Assembly (NCBI GenBank): GCA_019118605.1
Contig: DWYP01000032.1
Coordinates: forward strand, 1-64,000
DNA length: 64,000 nucleotides
Source: Candidatus Alistipes faecavium
Lineage (GTDB): Bacteria > Bacteroidota > Bacteroidia > Bacteroidales > Rikenellaceae
Reading direction: 5' to 3'
The position numbers were made by a program, and so were the translations under genes. Below, one piece after another: positions 49,459 through 59,824 of the stretch. Below the pieces are notes generated by a model, which saw nothing but the letters and a program-made list of their open reading frames with translations, was not told the DNA's origin and made no database searches. How positions within the stretch are numbered: position 1 is the stretch's first letter; every line of letters starts with the position of its first letter.

Positions 49459-51195
49459 ATGAAAAGACTCCTTCCGATCCTCTGCCTGCTGGCATGTGCG
49501 GCCTGCGCCCCGCAGCCCGCGGCAACCTCCGCCCTCGACTGGTCGGAACCGGCCGACCCGCAGGGCGAACGCCCCGAAGCGTGGGCCGCCGCCGAAAAAC
49601 CGGTCGTCACGTTCGGATCGACCGACATCCGCTACCCCCGCACGGTTCCCTTCGAAGGGGATCTCTGCGAAGAGACCGCCCTCGCGGGCTGGCGCGGCGA
49701 GAAGGTCTCGGCGCAAGTGGTCGTCTCAGCCCCCGAAGCCGTCGAGGGGCTGCGCTGCGAGGTCGGGGCGTTCGTGGACGCACAGGGTGCAAAACTCCCG
49801 GAGGGCATCGCCCGCGCCCGGATGGTGAAGTACGTCGTCAGCGACCGCTTCCTGCCCGAACGTCCGTGCGGCGACCGTCCGGCGGACAACCCTGCACACC
49901 TCGAAGCCGACCTGCTCGACGAATCTCCCGCGCTCGACATCCCGGGGCATTCGACCCGCCCGGTGTGGATCACCGTCGCAATCCCGCGCGACGCCCCCGC
50001 AGGCCGCTACACGGCCCCGGTGCGGATCTCCGGAAAGGGGCTTGACCGCACGCTCACGCTGCACCTCGACGTCGTGGCGCGCACGCTGCCCGCGCCGTCG
50101 GAATGGGCCTACCACCTCGACCTGTGGCAGCATCCGGCCGCCGTGGCGCGCGTCGAAGGGGTGCCCCTATGGAGCGACGAGCACTTCGAGCGCATGCGTC
50201 CGACGATGCAGCTGCTCGCCGACGCCGGGCAGAAGGTCATCACCGCGACCCTCAACAAGGACCCCTGGAACAACCAGTGCTACGACCCCTATGCCGACAT
50301 GATCGTCTGGACGCGGCTGGCCGACGGAACGTGGGAGTACGACTTCACGATCTTCGACCGCTGGGTGGAGTTCATGCGCGGGCTGGGCATCGGGAAGTAC
50401 ATCAACTGCTACTCGATGCTGCCGTGGAACAACATGCTCCACTACCGCGACGACGTGACGGGAGATTTCATCGAGGTGCAGGCCACGCCGGGCACCCCGA
50501 CCTTCCGTGAGATGTGGAAGCCCTTCCTCAGGGCCTTTGCCGGGCACCTGCGCGAAAAGGGGTGGCTGGAGATCACCAACATCGCCATGGACGAGCGTTC
50601 GCCCGAAGAGATGTCCGCGGCGACCTCCCTGTTGCGGGAGGCGGCGCCCGAGCTGGGCATCGCTCTGGCCGACAACCACAAGAGCTACAAGCTCTATCCC
50701 TACATCCGCGACATGTGCGCCGGGATTTTCGGCCCGGTCGATCCTGCGGACATCGCACAGCGCCGCGCCGGGGGGCTGACGACGACCTTCTACGTCTGCT
50801 GCTCCTCGGGATTCCCCAACACCTACACCTCCTCGGCCCCTGCCGAGGCGACCTATCTGAGCTGGTATGCCGCCGCCGGGGATTACGACGGGTTCCTGCG
50901 CTGGGCCTACAACTCCTGGGTCGAGGATCCGATCCGCGACACGCGCTTCCGCACCTGGGCCGCGGGCGACACCTCGATCGTCTATCCCGAGGGGCGTTCG
51001 TCGATCCGTTTCGAGCGCCTTGTCGAGGGGATTCAGGACTGGGAGAAGATCCGCCTGCTGCGCGAGGAGGCGGCCGATGACGCGGAGCGGCTCCGCCGGC
51101 TCGACGAGCTGCTTGCGCCTTTCCGTTCGCCCGTGGCGTTCGACGGCTGGGAGCAGACGCTCCGCGAGGCCCGTGCGGCGCTCAACACCCTGTAA
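49459..51195 (+). CDS. GH123-type glycosidase lipoprotein (DUF4091)
   Basis: A 578-residue lipoprotein with lipobox ending CAAC near residue 16. An N-terminal beta-sandwich (about 45-210) is followed by a TIM-barrel catalytic domain of the DUF4091/GH123 type. The neighbouring acid pair D378-E379 (NIAMDERSPEE) fits the Asp-Glu pair used by GH123 beta-N-acetylgalactosaminidases with substrate-assisted catalysis. DLWQHP and LRWAYNSWVEDP are also typical. The real substrate may differ from GalNAc glycans. It lies 106 bases after murF with no terminator in between. Confidence 0.83.
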   Translation: MKRLLPILCLLACAACAPQPAATSALDWSEPADPQGERPEAWAAAEKPVVTFGSTDIRYPRTVPFEGDLCEETALAGWRGEKVSAQVVVSAPEAVEGLRCEVGAFVDAQGAKLPEGIARARMVKYVVSDRFLPERPCGDRPADNPAHLEADLLDESPALDIPGHSTRPVWITVAIPRDAPAGRYTAPVRISGKGLDRTLTLHLDVVARTLPAPSEWAYHLDLWQHPAAVARVEGVPLWSDEHFERMRPTMQLLADAGQKVITATLNKDPWNNQCYDPYADMIVWTRLADGTWEYDFTIFDRWVEFMRGLGIGKYINCYSMLPWNNMLHYRDDVTGDFIEVQATPGTPTFREMWKPFLRAFAGHLREKGWLEITNIAMDERSPEEMSAATSLLREAAPELGIALADNHKSYKLYPYIRDMCAGIFGPVDPADIAQRRAGGLTTTFYVCCSSGFPNTYTSSAPAEATYLSWYAAAGDYDGFLRWAYNSWVEDPIRDTRFRTWAAGDTSIVYPEGRSSIRFERLVEGIQDWEKIRLLREEAADDAERLRRLDELLAPFRSPVAFDGWEQTLREARAALNTL

Positions 51196-51409
51196 GCTCC
51201 GAGGGCCGGTTCCGCACGGCGTCCCACGCCCCGCAAACGTAGAAAGTACTTCCCGGCGCAGCGTCCCGTGAGCCCGCCAGCCGATTCCGCACGGCGGAAG
51301 CCGTCCCTTCCCGGGCCGATCTCACGGTCTTCGTTGGCTCGCAAGTCCCGGCAACGTCGTTTTTCGCGTCTTTGCCGGGGCTTTTTCGCGGATTGTAGCA
51401 AAAAATTGT

Positions 51410-51417
51410 TACTTTTG
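51410..51417 (+). promoter_or_regulatory. candidate -7 element for the MazG-like gene
   Basis: TACTTTTG, an exact match, 30 bases before the ATG. The -33 is not clear. The 51196-51447 spacer otherwise contains only GC-rich sequence with a repeated CCGxTTCCGCACGGCG block. Confidence 0.5.
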
Positions 51418-51447
51418 TCTTTCGGATAATTCACAAACCTTTCGATC

Positions 51448-51774
51448 ATGACACTCAACGAATACCAGCAGCACGCCCTCGAAACGGCAATCTATCCCGA
51501 CGACAGCCGCATCGTCTACCCCACCCTGGGACTCACCGGCGAGGCCGGCGAAGTGGCCGACAAGGTCAAGAAGGTGATCCGCGACGGACACAAGGAGTTC
51601 ACCGATGAGAAGAAACTCGAAATCGTCAAGGAGATCGGCGACGTGCTTTGGTACTGCGCCACCCTTTCGCGCGACCTCGGATACGAACTCGAGGAGGTCG
51701 CACAGATGAACGTCGACAAGCTCCGCTCGCGCATGCAGCGCCACCTGATCTCGGGCAGCGGCGACAACCGGTAA
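51448..51774 (+). CDS. MazG-like nucleotide pyrophosphohydrolase
   Basis: A 108-residue all-alpha NTP pyrophosphatase. The metal-binding acidic residues are in GLTGEAGEVADKVKK (ExxE) and EIGDVLWYCATL (ExxD), in the correct order. Such proteins remove damaged nucleotides or tune nucleotide pools; the substrate is not predictable. Downstream 25 bases is the OPT transporter gene. Confidence 0.9.
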   Translation: MTLNEYQQHALETAIYPDDSRIVYPTLGLTGEAGEVADKVKKVIRDGHKEFTDEKKLEIVKEIGDVLWYCATLSRDLGYELEEVAQMNVDKLRSRMQRHLISGSGDNR

Positions 51775-51799
51775 CGAAACGATCTAAAAGCGACTCCCC

Positions 51800-53803
51800 A
51801 TGAAACAGGATCAACCCCAAACTTCGCTTCCCGAAAACGCCTACCGCGAACTCAAGCCCGGCGAAGAGTACCGGCCCGTCATGCCGGCCTCGTCGACACC
51901 CCGGGAGGTTACGCCCTATTCGGTCACGATGGGCGTGGTGATGGCCGTCATCTTCTCGGCCGCCGCGGCCTACCTCGGACTGCGCGTCGGGCAGGTCTTC
52001 GAGGCCGCCATTCCGATCGCCATCATCGCCGTGGGCATGGGATCCGTCCTGGGCAAGAAGAACATGCTCGGGCAGAACGTCATCATCCAGTCGATCGGCG
52101 CCTCGTCGGGCGTAATCGTCGCGGGGGCGATCTTCACCCTCCCGGCCCTCTACATCCTGGGGCTCGACGCCGCCTTCTGGCAGGTCTTCCTCTCGTCGCT
52201 CTTCGGCGGTCTGCTGGGCATCGTGCTGCTCATCCCCTTCCGCAAGTACTTCGTCAAGGAGATGCACGGCAAATACCCCTTCCCCGAAGCCACGGCCACG
52301 ACCGAGGTGCTCGTCTCGGGCGAGAAGGGAGGCAACCAGGCCAAGCTCCTCGCCGTGGCGGGCCTGATCGGCGGTCTGTACGACTTCGTCGTGGGAACCT
52401 TCGGGCTCTGGACCGACACCGTCTCGACGCGCATCTGCGCATGGGGAGAGGTCGCCGCCGAGAAGTTCAAGGTCGTCTTCGGGCTCAACACTTCGGCCGC
52501 CGTGCTGGGTCTGGGATACATCGTCGGACTCAAATACGCCATGATCATCACCGCAGGCTCGTGCCTCGTATGGTTCGTCATCGTCCCGGTCGTCGGGTCG
52601 CTGGCCGAGGCGCTCGACCCCGCGACGCTCGCCACGCTGCTGGGCGTCACCAATGAACAGCTGCTCGCCGACCCCTCGTCGCTGCTTACGGCCGAGAACC
52701 TCTACGCCTTCATCGGCAAGCCCGTCGGCATCGGCGGCATCGCCATGGCCGGCATCATCGGCATCGTGCGCCAGTCGAAGATCATCCGCCAGGCCGTGGG
52801 CCTCGCCGTCTCGGAGTTCGGAAGCAAGAAGTCGGCCCCCGCGGCCGCCGAGCGCACGCAGCAGGATCTCCCGATGAAGCGCATCCTCTCGATCCTCATC
52901 GCCACGCTCATCTCGATCTTCGTCTTCTTCCACTTCGGGCTGCTCGACGGATGGGTGCAGTCCGTCACGGCGATCCTCATCGTCTTCGTCATCTCGTTCC
53001 TCTTCACCACGGTGGCCGCCAACGCCATTGCCATCGTGGGCACGAACCCCGTTTCGGGCATGACGCTCATGACGCTGATCCTCTCGTCGCTGATCCTCGT
53101 ATCGGTGGGCCTGAGCGGCACGACGGGCATGACCGCGGCGCTGATCATCGGAGGCGTCGTCTGCACGGCCCTCTCGATGGCCGGAGGCTTCATCACCGAC
53201 CTCAAGATCGGATACTGGCTCGGCACCACGCCCAAGAAGCAGGAGGCCTGGAAGTTCCTCGGGACGTTCGTCTCGGCGGCGACGGTCGCCGGGGTGATGA
53301 TTATCCTCAACAAATCCTTCGGATTCGTCGGCGAGGGAGCCCTCGTCGCCCCGCAGGCCAACGCCATGGCCGCGGTGATCCAGCCGCTGATGACCGGAGG
53401 CCAGACCCCGTGGATGCTCTACTTCTGCGGCGCGGCCCTCGCGCTGGTGCTCACCTCGATCGGCGTCCCGGCCCTGGCCTTTGCGCTGGGTATGTTCATC
53501 CCGATGGATCTGAACGCCCCGCTGGTGGTCGGAGGTCTCATCGCATGGTTCGTCTCGAACCGTTCGAAGGACGCCGCGCTGAACAAGGCGCGCTTCGACC
53601 GCGGCACGCTCATTGCCTCGGGATTCATCGCCGGAGGCGCCCTGATGGGCGTTGTGAGCGCGATCCTGAAATTCTGCGAGGTGGACTGGAAACTCTCGAA
53701 CTGGGCCGCCTCGAACGGCGCCGAGTGGCTGGGACTGTTGATGTATCTCGTGCTGATCGGCTATTTCGCATGGCACACGCTCCGGGCCAAAAAGGAGGAG
53801 TAA
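51800..53803 (+). CDS. OPT-family oligopeptide transporter
   Basis: A 667-residue inner-membrane transporter with about 16 hydrophobic segments. The N-terminal ELTPYSV-like stretch reads REVTPYSVTMGVVMAVIFSA, and GLRVGQVFEAAIPIAI and KYPFPEATAT are characteristic of bacterial OPT members. These couple uptake of small peptides or metal chelates to the ion gradient. With the small lipoprotein and pepT downstream it suggests peptide import and breakdown. Confidence 0.94.
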   Translation: MKQDQPQTSLPENAYRELKPGEEYRPVMPASSTPREVTPYSVTMGVVMAVIFSAAAAYLGLRVGQVFEAAIPIAIIAVGMGSVLGKKNMLGQNVIIQSIGASSGVIVAGAIFTLPALYILGLDAAFWQVFLSSLFGGLLGIVLLIPFRKYFVKEMHGKYPFPEATATTEVLVSGEKGGNQAKLLAVAGLIGGLYDFVVGTFGLWTDTVSTRICAWGEVAAEKFKVVFGLNTSAAVLGLGYIVGLKYAMIITAGSCLVWFVIVPVVGSLAEALDPATLATLLGVTNEQLLADPSSLLTAENLYAFIGKPVGIGGIAMAGIIGIVRQSKIIRQAVGLAVSEFGSKKSAPAAAERTQQDLPMKRILSILIATLISIFVFFHFGLLDGWVQSVTAILIVFVISFLFTTVAANAIAIVGTNPVSGMTLMTLILSSLILVSVGLSGTTGMTAALIIGGVVCTALSMAGGFITDLKIGYWLGTTPKKQEAWKFLGTFVSAATVAGVMIILNKSFGFVGEGALVAPQANAMAAVIQPLMTGGQTPWMLYFCGAALALVLTSIGVPALAFALGMFIPMDLNAPLVVGGLIAWFVSNRSKDAALNKARFDRGTLIASGFIAGGALMGVVSAILKFCEVDWKLSNWAASNGAEWLGLLMYLVLIGYFAWHTLRAKKEE

Positions 53804-53839
53804 CAACGATCATTGTCCATTCAAAAGAGACCGGAGAGC

Positions 53840-54136
53840 ATGAAACGATGGACGTTCATCGCCGCAACAGGGTTGTTGATGTGGGCGGGAAGCTGCGCCT
53901 CGCTCTCCGAGGCCCCGCAGCAGGCCCGAGGTAAGAATGGTTGGACCCGATGGATCGACGAGAGGCACTTCCAGGTGGCCGAAAAGCAGCAGTATCCCGC
54001 CACGATGGTTCGGACGGACGGACAGGTTGTCACGGTCATGAAGCCTGTAGGGAACCTGGCCGTGGTGGTCAACCCCGACGGATCGCACTCGACGGCCGTC
54101 ATCCACGGAGGGATGGCCACGATCGTCACCCCGTGA
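53840..54136 (+). CDS. small lipoprotein of unknown function
   Basis: A 98-residue protein. The ATG at 53840 gives a lipoprotein leader (FIAATGLLMWAGSC, C19). The rest is a short beta-rich domain (WTRWIDERHFQVAEKQQYP, GQVVTVMKPVGNLAVVVNPDG). No family recognised. It lies 36 bases after the OPT gene and 36 bases before pepT, on the same strand, so is probably part of that unit. Confidence 0.7.
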   Translation: MKRWTFIAATGLLMWAGSCASLSEAPQQARGKNGWTRWIDERHFQVAEKQQYPATMVRTDGQVVTVMKPVGNLAVVVNPDGSHSTAVIHGGMATIVTP

Positions 54137-54172
54137 TCGAAAAAGCAAAAACAAATTTCCAAGCAAGAGAAT

Positions 54173-55390
<1,218 letters not shown>

Positions 55391-55432
55391 CCCCGGAGCC
55401 CGTCGCGGGAACCGCCCCGCCGGCCGGGCCGA

Positions 55433-55511
55433 CACCCGGGCAGGCAGACTCCCCGGGCAGGCAAACTCCCGGGCGGGCAAACTCCCGGGCGGGCAAACTC
55501 CCGGGCGGGCA
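55433..55511. repeat. 16-bp tandem repeat (about five units)
   Basis: CAAACTCCCGGGCGGG is repeated exactly at 55462, 55478 and, with CAGA-type change at its border, 55494. Two older units (ACCCGGGCAGG and CAGACTCCCCGGGCAGG) precede them. Each unit has the CCCGGG palindrome. It lies in the pepT-nadE spacer. Confidence 0.9.
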
Positions 55512-55540
55512 GAGCGTCCCGAACTTTTGACTCGACAACA

Positions 55541-57466
55541 ATGGACAATTTCGGATTCTTAAAGGTCGCGGCGGCGATCCCCTCGGTGCGGGTCGCCGAC
55601 TGCGTCTACAACACGGAGCGGATTCAGGCGCTCTGTGAGGAGGCCGCGCAGCGCGGCGTGGAGATCGTGGCGTTCCCCGAGCTGGCCGTCACGTCCTACA
55701 CGTGCGGCGACCTGCTGTTGCAGCAGACCCTGCTCGACGAGGCCGACGAAGCCCTCCGCATGCTCATCCGCGAGACGCGCAAGCTGCCGCTCGTGGCGAT
55801 CGTCGGAGCCCCGCTGCGCCACGGGTCGACGCTCTGCAACTGCGCCGTGGTATTCACGCAGGGGCGCGTGCTCGGCGTGGTGCCCAAGGTCTGCATCCCC
55901 GACTACGGGGAGTTCTACGAGGCCCGCTGGTTCGCCTCCGGGGCCGGAATCACGGAGGAGCACATCTCCGTGGCCGGACAGCAGGCCGACTTCGGCGCCG
56001 ACCTCACCTTCGAGGTCAACGGCGCGGAGTTCGGCGTGGAGATCTGCGAGGATCTCTGGACGGCGATCCCGCCCTCGTCGCAGCTGGCGCTCAACGGCGC
56101 GAAGGTGATCTTCAACCTTTCGGCCTCGCCCGAGGCCGCCGGGAAGCACGACTACCTGCGGCAGCTCGTCGCACAGCAGTCGGCGCGCACGATCGCCGGA
56201 TACGTCTACTGCTCGGCGGGATACGGCGAATCCTCCTCCGACCTGGTGTTCGCGGGGAACGGGCTGATCGCCGAGAACGGCACGGTGCTGCGCGAGGCCG
56301 CACGCTTCTCGCTCGACGAGCAGCTGATCGTCGCCGACGTGGACATCGAACGCCTCGAATACGAACGCCGCCGGAACACCTCGTTCCGCATGAACGAGGC
56401 CGCGTCGGAGAACACCGTGATCGAAATGGAGATTTCCGAGGCGCTGCGCGCCGCGGCCCTCGACCGCGACATCGACCCCCTGCCGTTCGTTCCGAAGGAC
56501 GAGGCGCACCGCAGCGAGCGCTGCGAGGAGATCTTCCGCATCCAGGCCCACGGACTGGCGCGGCGCATGGCCCATACGCACGCCCGCACGGCCGTTGTCG
56601 GCATCTCCGGAGGCCTCGACTCGACGCTCGCACTGCTCGTGACGGCCCGGACGTTCGACCTTCTGGGCCTCGACCGTGCAGGGATCCTCGGCATCACGAT
56701 GCCCGGGTTCGGCACCACCGACCGCACGTACCGCAATGCTCTGGAACTGATGCGCGGACTCGGCGTCACGGTGCGCGAAATTCCGATCCGCGACGCCTGT
56801 CTGCAGCACTTCCGCGACATCGGACTCGACCCCGCGGATCGCTCGGCGGCCTACGAGAACGCCCAGGCCCGCGAACGCACGCAGATCCTCATGGACGTCG
56901 CCAACATGGAAGGCGGGCTGGTCGTCGGCACCGGCGACCTCTCGGAACTGGCCCTCGGATGGGCCACCTACAACGGCGACCAGATGTCGATGTACGGCGT
57001 AAACGCCTCGGTGCCGAAGACCCTCGTGCGCCATCTGGTGAAGTGGGCCGCCGACACGGAGCGCGACGCGGCGACGCGCGCCACGCTGCTCGACATCATC
57101 GACACGCCGGTGAGCCCCGAGCTGCTGCCCGCCGACGACAAGGGGCGCATCGCCCAGAAGACCGAAGACCTGGTGGGCCCCTACGAACTCCACGACTTCT
57201 TCCTCTTCCACCTCCTCCGCTCGGGATACGGCCCCGCGAAGACGCTCCTGCTCGCCGAGCAGGCCTTCGAGGGAAGCTACGACCGCACGACGATTCTCAA
57301 ATGGCTGCGCACGTTCGTCAGCCGCTTCTTCTCGCAACAATTCAAACGTTCGGCCATGCCCGACGGCCCGAAGGTGGGATCGGTGGCCCTGTCGCCCCGC
57401 GGCGACTGGCGCATGCCCTCCGATGCCTCGGCGGCGGCGTGGCTCCGGGAACTCGAAACACTCTGA
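55541..57466 (+). CDS. nadE: glutamine-dependent NAD+ synthetase
   Basis: Last step of NAD synthesis, amidating deamido-NAD with ammonia from glutamine. The 641-residue protein has an N-terminal nitrilase-type glutaminase with the Glu-Lys-Cys triad in FPELAVTSY, PKVCIPDYGEFYE and GVEICEDLW. The synthetase domain has the PP-loop VVGISGGLDSTLAL near 350 and GTGDLSELALGW. The complete two-domain form is the one usual in Bacteroidetes. A DUF4923 gene starts 4 bases after the stop. Confidence 0.97.
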   Translation: MDNFGFLKVAAAIPSVRVADCVYNTERIQALCEEAAQRGVEIVAFPELAVTSYTCGDLLLQQTLLDEADEALRMLIRETRKLPLVAIVGAPLRHGSTLCNCAVVFTQGRVLGVVPKVCIPDYGEFYEARWFASGAGITEEHISVAGQQADFGADLTFEVNGAEFGVEICEDLWTAIPPSSQLALNGAKVIFNLSASPEAAGKHDYLRQLVAQQSARTIAGYVYCSAGYGESSSDLVFAGNGLIAENGTVLREAARFSLDEQLIVADVDIERLEYERRRNTSFRMNEAASENTVIEMEISEALRAAALDRDIDPLPFVPKDEAHRSERCEEIFRIQAHGLARRMAHTHARTAVVGISGGLDSTLALLVTARTFDLLGLDRAGILGITMPGFGTTDRTYRNALELMRGLGVTVREIPIRDACLQHFRDIGLDPADRSAAYENAQARERTQILMDVANMEGGLVVGTGDLSELALGWATYNGDQMSMYGVNASVPKTLVRHLVKWAADTERDAATRATLLDIIDTPVSPELLPADDKGRIAQKTEDLVGPYELHDFFLFHLLRSGYGPAKTLLLAEQAFEGSYDRTTILKWLRTFVSRFFSQQFKRSAMPDGPKVGSVALSPRGDWRMPSDASAAAWLRELETL

Positions 57467-57470
57467 CAGA

Positions 57471-58073
57471 ATGATGAAAAAACTGCTGGCCGTCACGATC
57501 GGGCTGACGCTGTGCTGCGGCACGGCCTCGGCGCAGGATTGGCTCGAGGCCCTGAAGAAAACCGCCACAACGGCCGTCGACAACGTCACGGGCGGGAAAC
57601 TCACCGAAATGGCCCTCTACGGGACATGGACCTATGCGCGTCCGAGCGTGCGCTTCGAGGGAACAGATCTCTCGGGCGACCTCAGCGGATCGCTGCTCGA
57701 GGCGCTGCTCGTCGACCAGCTCTCGAAGATCTACCTCAAGGCCGGGATCGAGGCCGGGAAGGAAACGGTCACTTTCGAGAAGCAGAACGCCGCCTTCACC
57801 GCCTCGGCCGGGGAGCACTCCGTCGGGGGTACGTACACCTTCGACTCCGAGACGCACGCCATCACCTTCCGCTTTACCCGCGGGGAGACCGAGCTGGGGT
57901 CGATCACCAGCCGCGCCTACCTGAGCGGCAATGAGTTGACGATCGTTTTCCCGGTGACGCGCCTTGTCGAGATGGCCCGGGAGCTGGGGAACAACATCGA
58001 GTCGCTCTCGACGGCCGCGGCGCTGCTCGCGCAGTACGAAAACGCCTATATCGGCTTCGCCTTTTCGAAATAA
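57471..58073 (+). CDS. DUF4923 family exported protein
   Basis: A 200-residue secreted protein of unknown role. The ATG at 57471 (or 57474) gives a clean signal peptide ending GTASAQ. The mature part starts DWLEALKKTATTAVDNVTGGK, then the lipocalin-like MALYGTWTYARPSVRFEG, LYLKAGIEAGKETVTFEKQ-type strands and SGNELTIVFPVTRL, matching the DUF4923 family. It is joined closely to nadE, but no functional link is evident. Confidence 0.83.
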   Translation: MMKKLLAVTIGLTLCCGTASAQDWLEALKKTATTAVDNVTGGKLTEMALYGTWTYARPSVRFEGTDLSGDLSGSLLEALLVDQLSKIYLKAGIEAGKETVTFEKQNAAFTASAGEHSVGGTYTFDSETHAITFRFTRGETELGSITSRAYLSGNELTIVFPVTRLVEMARELGNNIESLSTAAALLAQYENAYIGFAFSK

Positions 58074-58121
58074 CCCCCCGGCGGAGTATTTTTTTGAAAA
58101 ATTTTTTCAAAAATTTTCCAT

Positions 58122-58151
58122 GACGGATTCGCAGCGGATCCGTCTTTTTTT
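58122..58151 (+). terminator. terminator after the nadE-DUF4923 unit
   Basis: GACGGAT and ATCCGTC pair across a nine-base loop, followed by seven T residues. An AT-rich inverted repeat at 58091-58113 lies just before. Confidence 0.8.
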
Positions 58152-58247
58152 ATTACGGATTCTCAATCCGCCACCCCGCCCGAAACGCGGACAGTAAGAA
58201 AACGGCGGGGCGCGAAAAATAAAATATTTTATGAAATTCTTAAAGAA

Positions 58248-58279
58248 CTTGCGAAACCGCAAAATATATCTTATATTTA
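58248..58279 (+). promoter_or_regulatory. candidate gdhA promoter
   Basis: CTTG (58248-58251), 20 bases, TATATTTA (58272-58279): one mismatch in each element, in AT-rich DNA 40 bases before the ATG. Confidence 0.55.
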
Positions 58280-58319
58280 TAGCCGGAAAACGATCACAAA
58301 CCCCCAAAATGCAATCGCT

Positions 58320-59675
58320 ATGAACGAACAAGCCCATCAGTACGTTGAAGAATTCATGGCCCAGCTTATCGCCCGCAACCCCGGCGAACCGGAGTTCCAC
58401 CAGGCAGTCCGCGAAGTGGCCGAATCGCTGGCCCCCCATATCGTCGCCAGCCCGATCCTCCAGAAGATGAAAATCCTCGAGCGCATCGCCGAACCCGAAC
58501 GTGTCATCATGTTCCGCGTGCCGTGGCTCAACGACAAAGGCGAAATCGAGATCAACCGCGGATACCGCATCCAGATGAACAGCGCCATCGGCCCCTACAA
58601 GGGCGGCATCCGCTTCCACCCCTCCGTGAACCTCTCGATCCTGAAGTTCCTGGCCTTCGAGCAGACCTTCAAGAACAGCCTCACCACCCTGCCCATGGGC
58701 GGCGGAAAGGGCGGCTCGGACTTCAACCCCAAAGGGAAGTCGGACAACGAGGTGATGAAATTCTGCCAGTCGTTCATGACCGAGCTGCAGCGACATATCG
58801 GACAGGACACCGACGTCCCGGCCGGCGACATCGGCGTCGGAGGCCGCGAAATCGGATACATGTTCGGACAGTACAAGCGCCTGCGCGACGAGTTCACCGG
58901 GACGCTCACCGGAAAGGGCCGCGACTGGGGCGGCAGCCCGCTGCGCCCCGAGGCCACCGGCTACGGCACCTGCTACTTCGCACAGGAGATGCTCGCCACG
59001 CGCGGCGACTCCTTCAAGGGCAAGACCGTCTGCATCTCCGGATCGGGCAACGTCGCCCAGTACGCCTGCATGAAGGCCACGGAGCTCGGCGCAAAGGTCG
59101 TGACGCTCTCCGACTCGTCGGGATACATCCACGACCCCGAAGGCATCAGCCCCGAGAAACTCGACTACGTCATGGAGCTGAAGAACGTCTTCCGCGGACG
59201 CATCAAGGAGTACGCCGACCGCTATCCTTCGGCCACCTACTACCCGGGTGAGCGCCCGTGGGGCGTGAAGTGCGACATCGCCATGCCGTGCGCCACGCAG
59301 AACGAGCTCAACGGAGAGCAGGCCCAGGCCCTGGTGGACAATGGCTGCATCTGCGTCGCCGAAGGCGCCAACATGCCCTCGACGCCCGAAGCCATCAAGA
59401 TCTTCCAGCAGCACAAACTGCTCTACGCCCCGGGCAAGGCCGCTAATGCCGGCGGAGTGGCTACCTCGGGACTCGAGATGACCCAGAACTCCATGCGCAT
59501 CACCTGGACGCCCGAGGAGGTCGACGAAAAACTCCACTCGATCATGAAGAACATCCACGCGGTGTGCGTGCAGTACGGCACCCAGCCCGACGGATACATC
59601 AACTATGTCGTGGGAGCCAACATCGGCGGCTTCATGAAGGTTGCCAACGCCATGCTCGCCCAGGGCTGCGTTTAG
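58320..59675 (+). CDS. gdhA: NADP-type glutamate dehydrogenase
   Basis: Hexameric enzyme that assimilates ammonia into 2-oxoglutarate, the main nitrogen entry in Bacteroidetes. The 451-residue protein is of the 50-kDa class. GPYKGGIRFHPSVN, LTTLPMGGGKGGSDFNPKGKS (two lysines bind substrate; shown in part) and PAGDIGVGGREIGYMFGQYK mark domain I. The Rossmann domain has VCISGSGNVAQYA. PCATQNEL and GVATSGLEMTQNS complete the site. It is transcribed alone between two terminators. Confidence 0.96.
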   Translation: MNEQAHQYVEEFMAQLIARNPGEPEFHQAVREVAESLAPHIVASPILQKMKILERIAEPERVIMFRVPWLNDKGEIEINRGYRIQMNSAIGPYKGGIRFHPSVNLSILKFLAFEQTFKNSLTTLPMGGGKGGSDFNPKGKSDNEVMKFCQSFMTELQRHIGQDTDVPAGDIGVGGREIGYMFGQYKRLRDEFTGTLTGKGRDWGGSPLRPEATGYGTCYFAQEMLATRGDSFKGKTVCISGSGNVAQYACMKATELGAKVVTLSDSSGYIHDPEGISPEKLDYVMELKNVFRGRIKEYADRYPSATYYPGERPWGVKCDIAMPCATQNELNGEQAQALVDNGCICVAEGANMPSTPEAIKIFQQHKLLYAPGKAANAGGVATSGLEMTQNSMRITWTPEEVDEKLHSIMKNIHAVCVQYGTQPDGYINYVVGANIGGFMKVANAMLAQGCV

Positions 59676-59708
59676 TCCTCCCGCCCGCAAGGGTTCGGAG
59701 ATACGACG

Positions 59709-59742
59709 AAAAACCCCGGCTTCCGATGGAGGCCGGGGTTTT
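59709..59742 (+). terminator. gdhA terminator
   Basis: AAAACCCCGGC and GCCGGGGTTTT form a strong stem with an eleven-base loop. Confidence 0.9.
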
Positions 59743-59824
59743 CATGTTTCCGGGAGGGGCCAAAAAAGAAGGGTCGGTTGCAGAAAGAGCCGATTGCAGG
59801 GAGGCCGGACACTGGAAGAGTCGG

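Noticed and set aside
58091..58113. AT-rich inverted repeat as an operator before gdhA
   Set aside because: It lies before the terminator of the upstream gene and about 150 bases from the gdhA promoter; it more likely belongs to the 3' end of the previous transcript.
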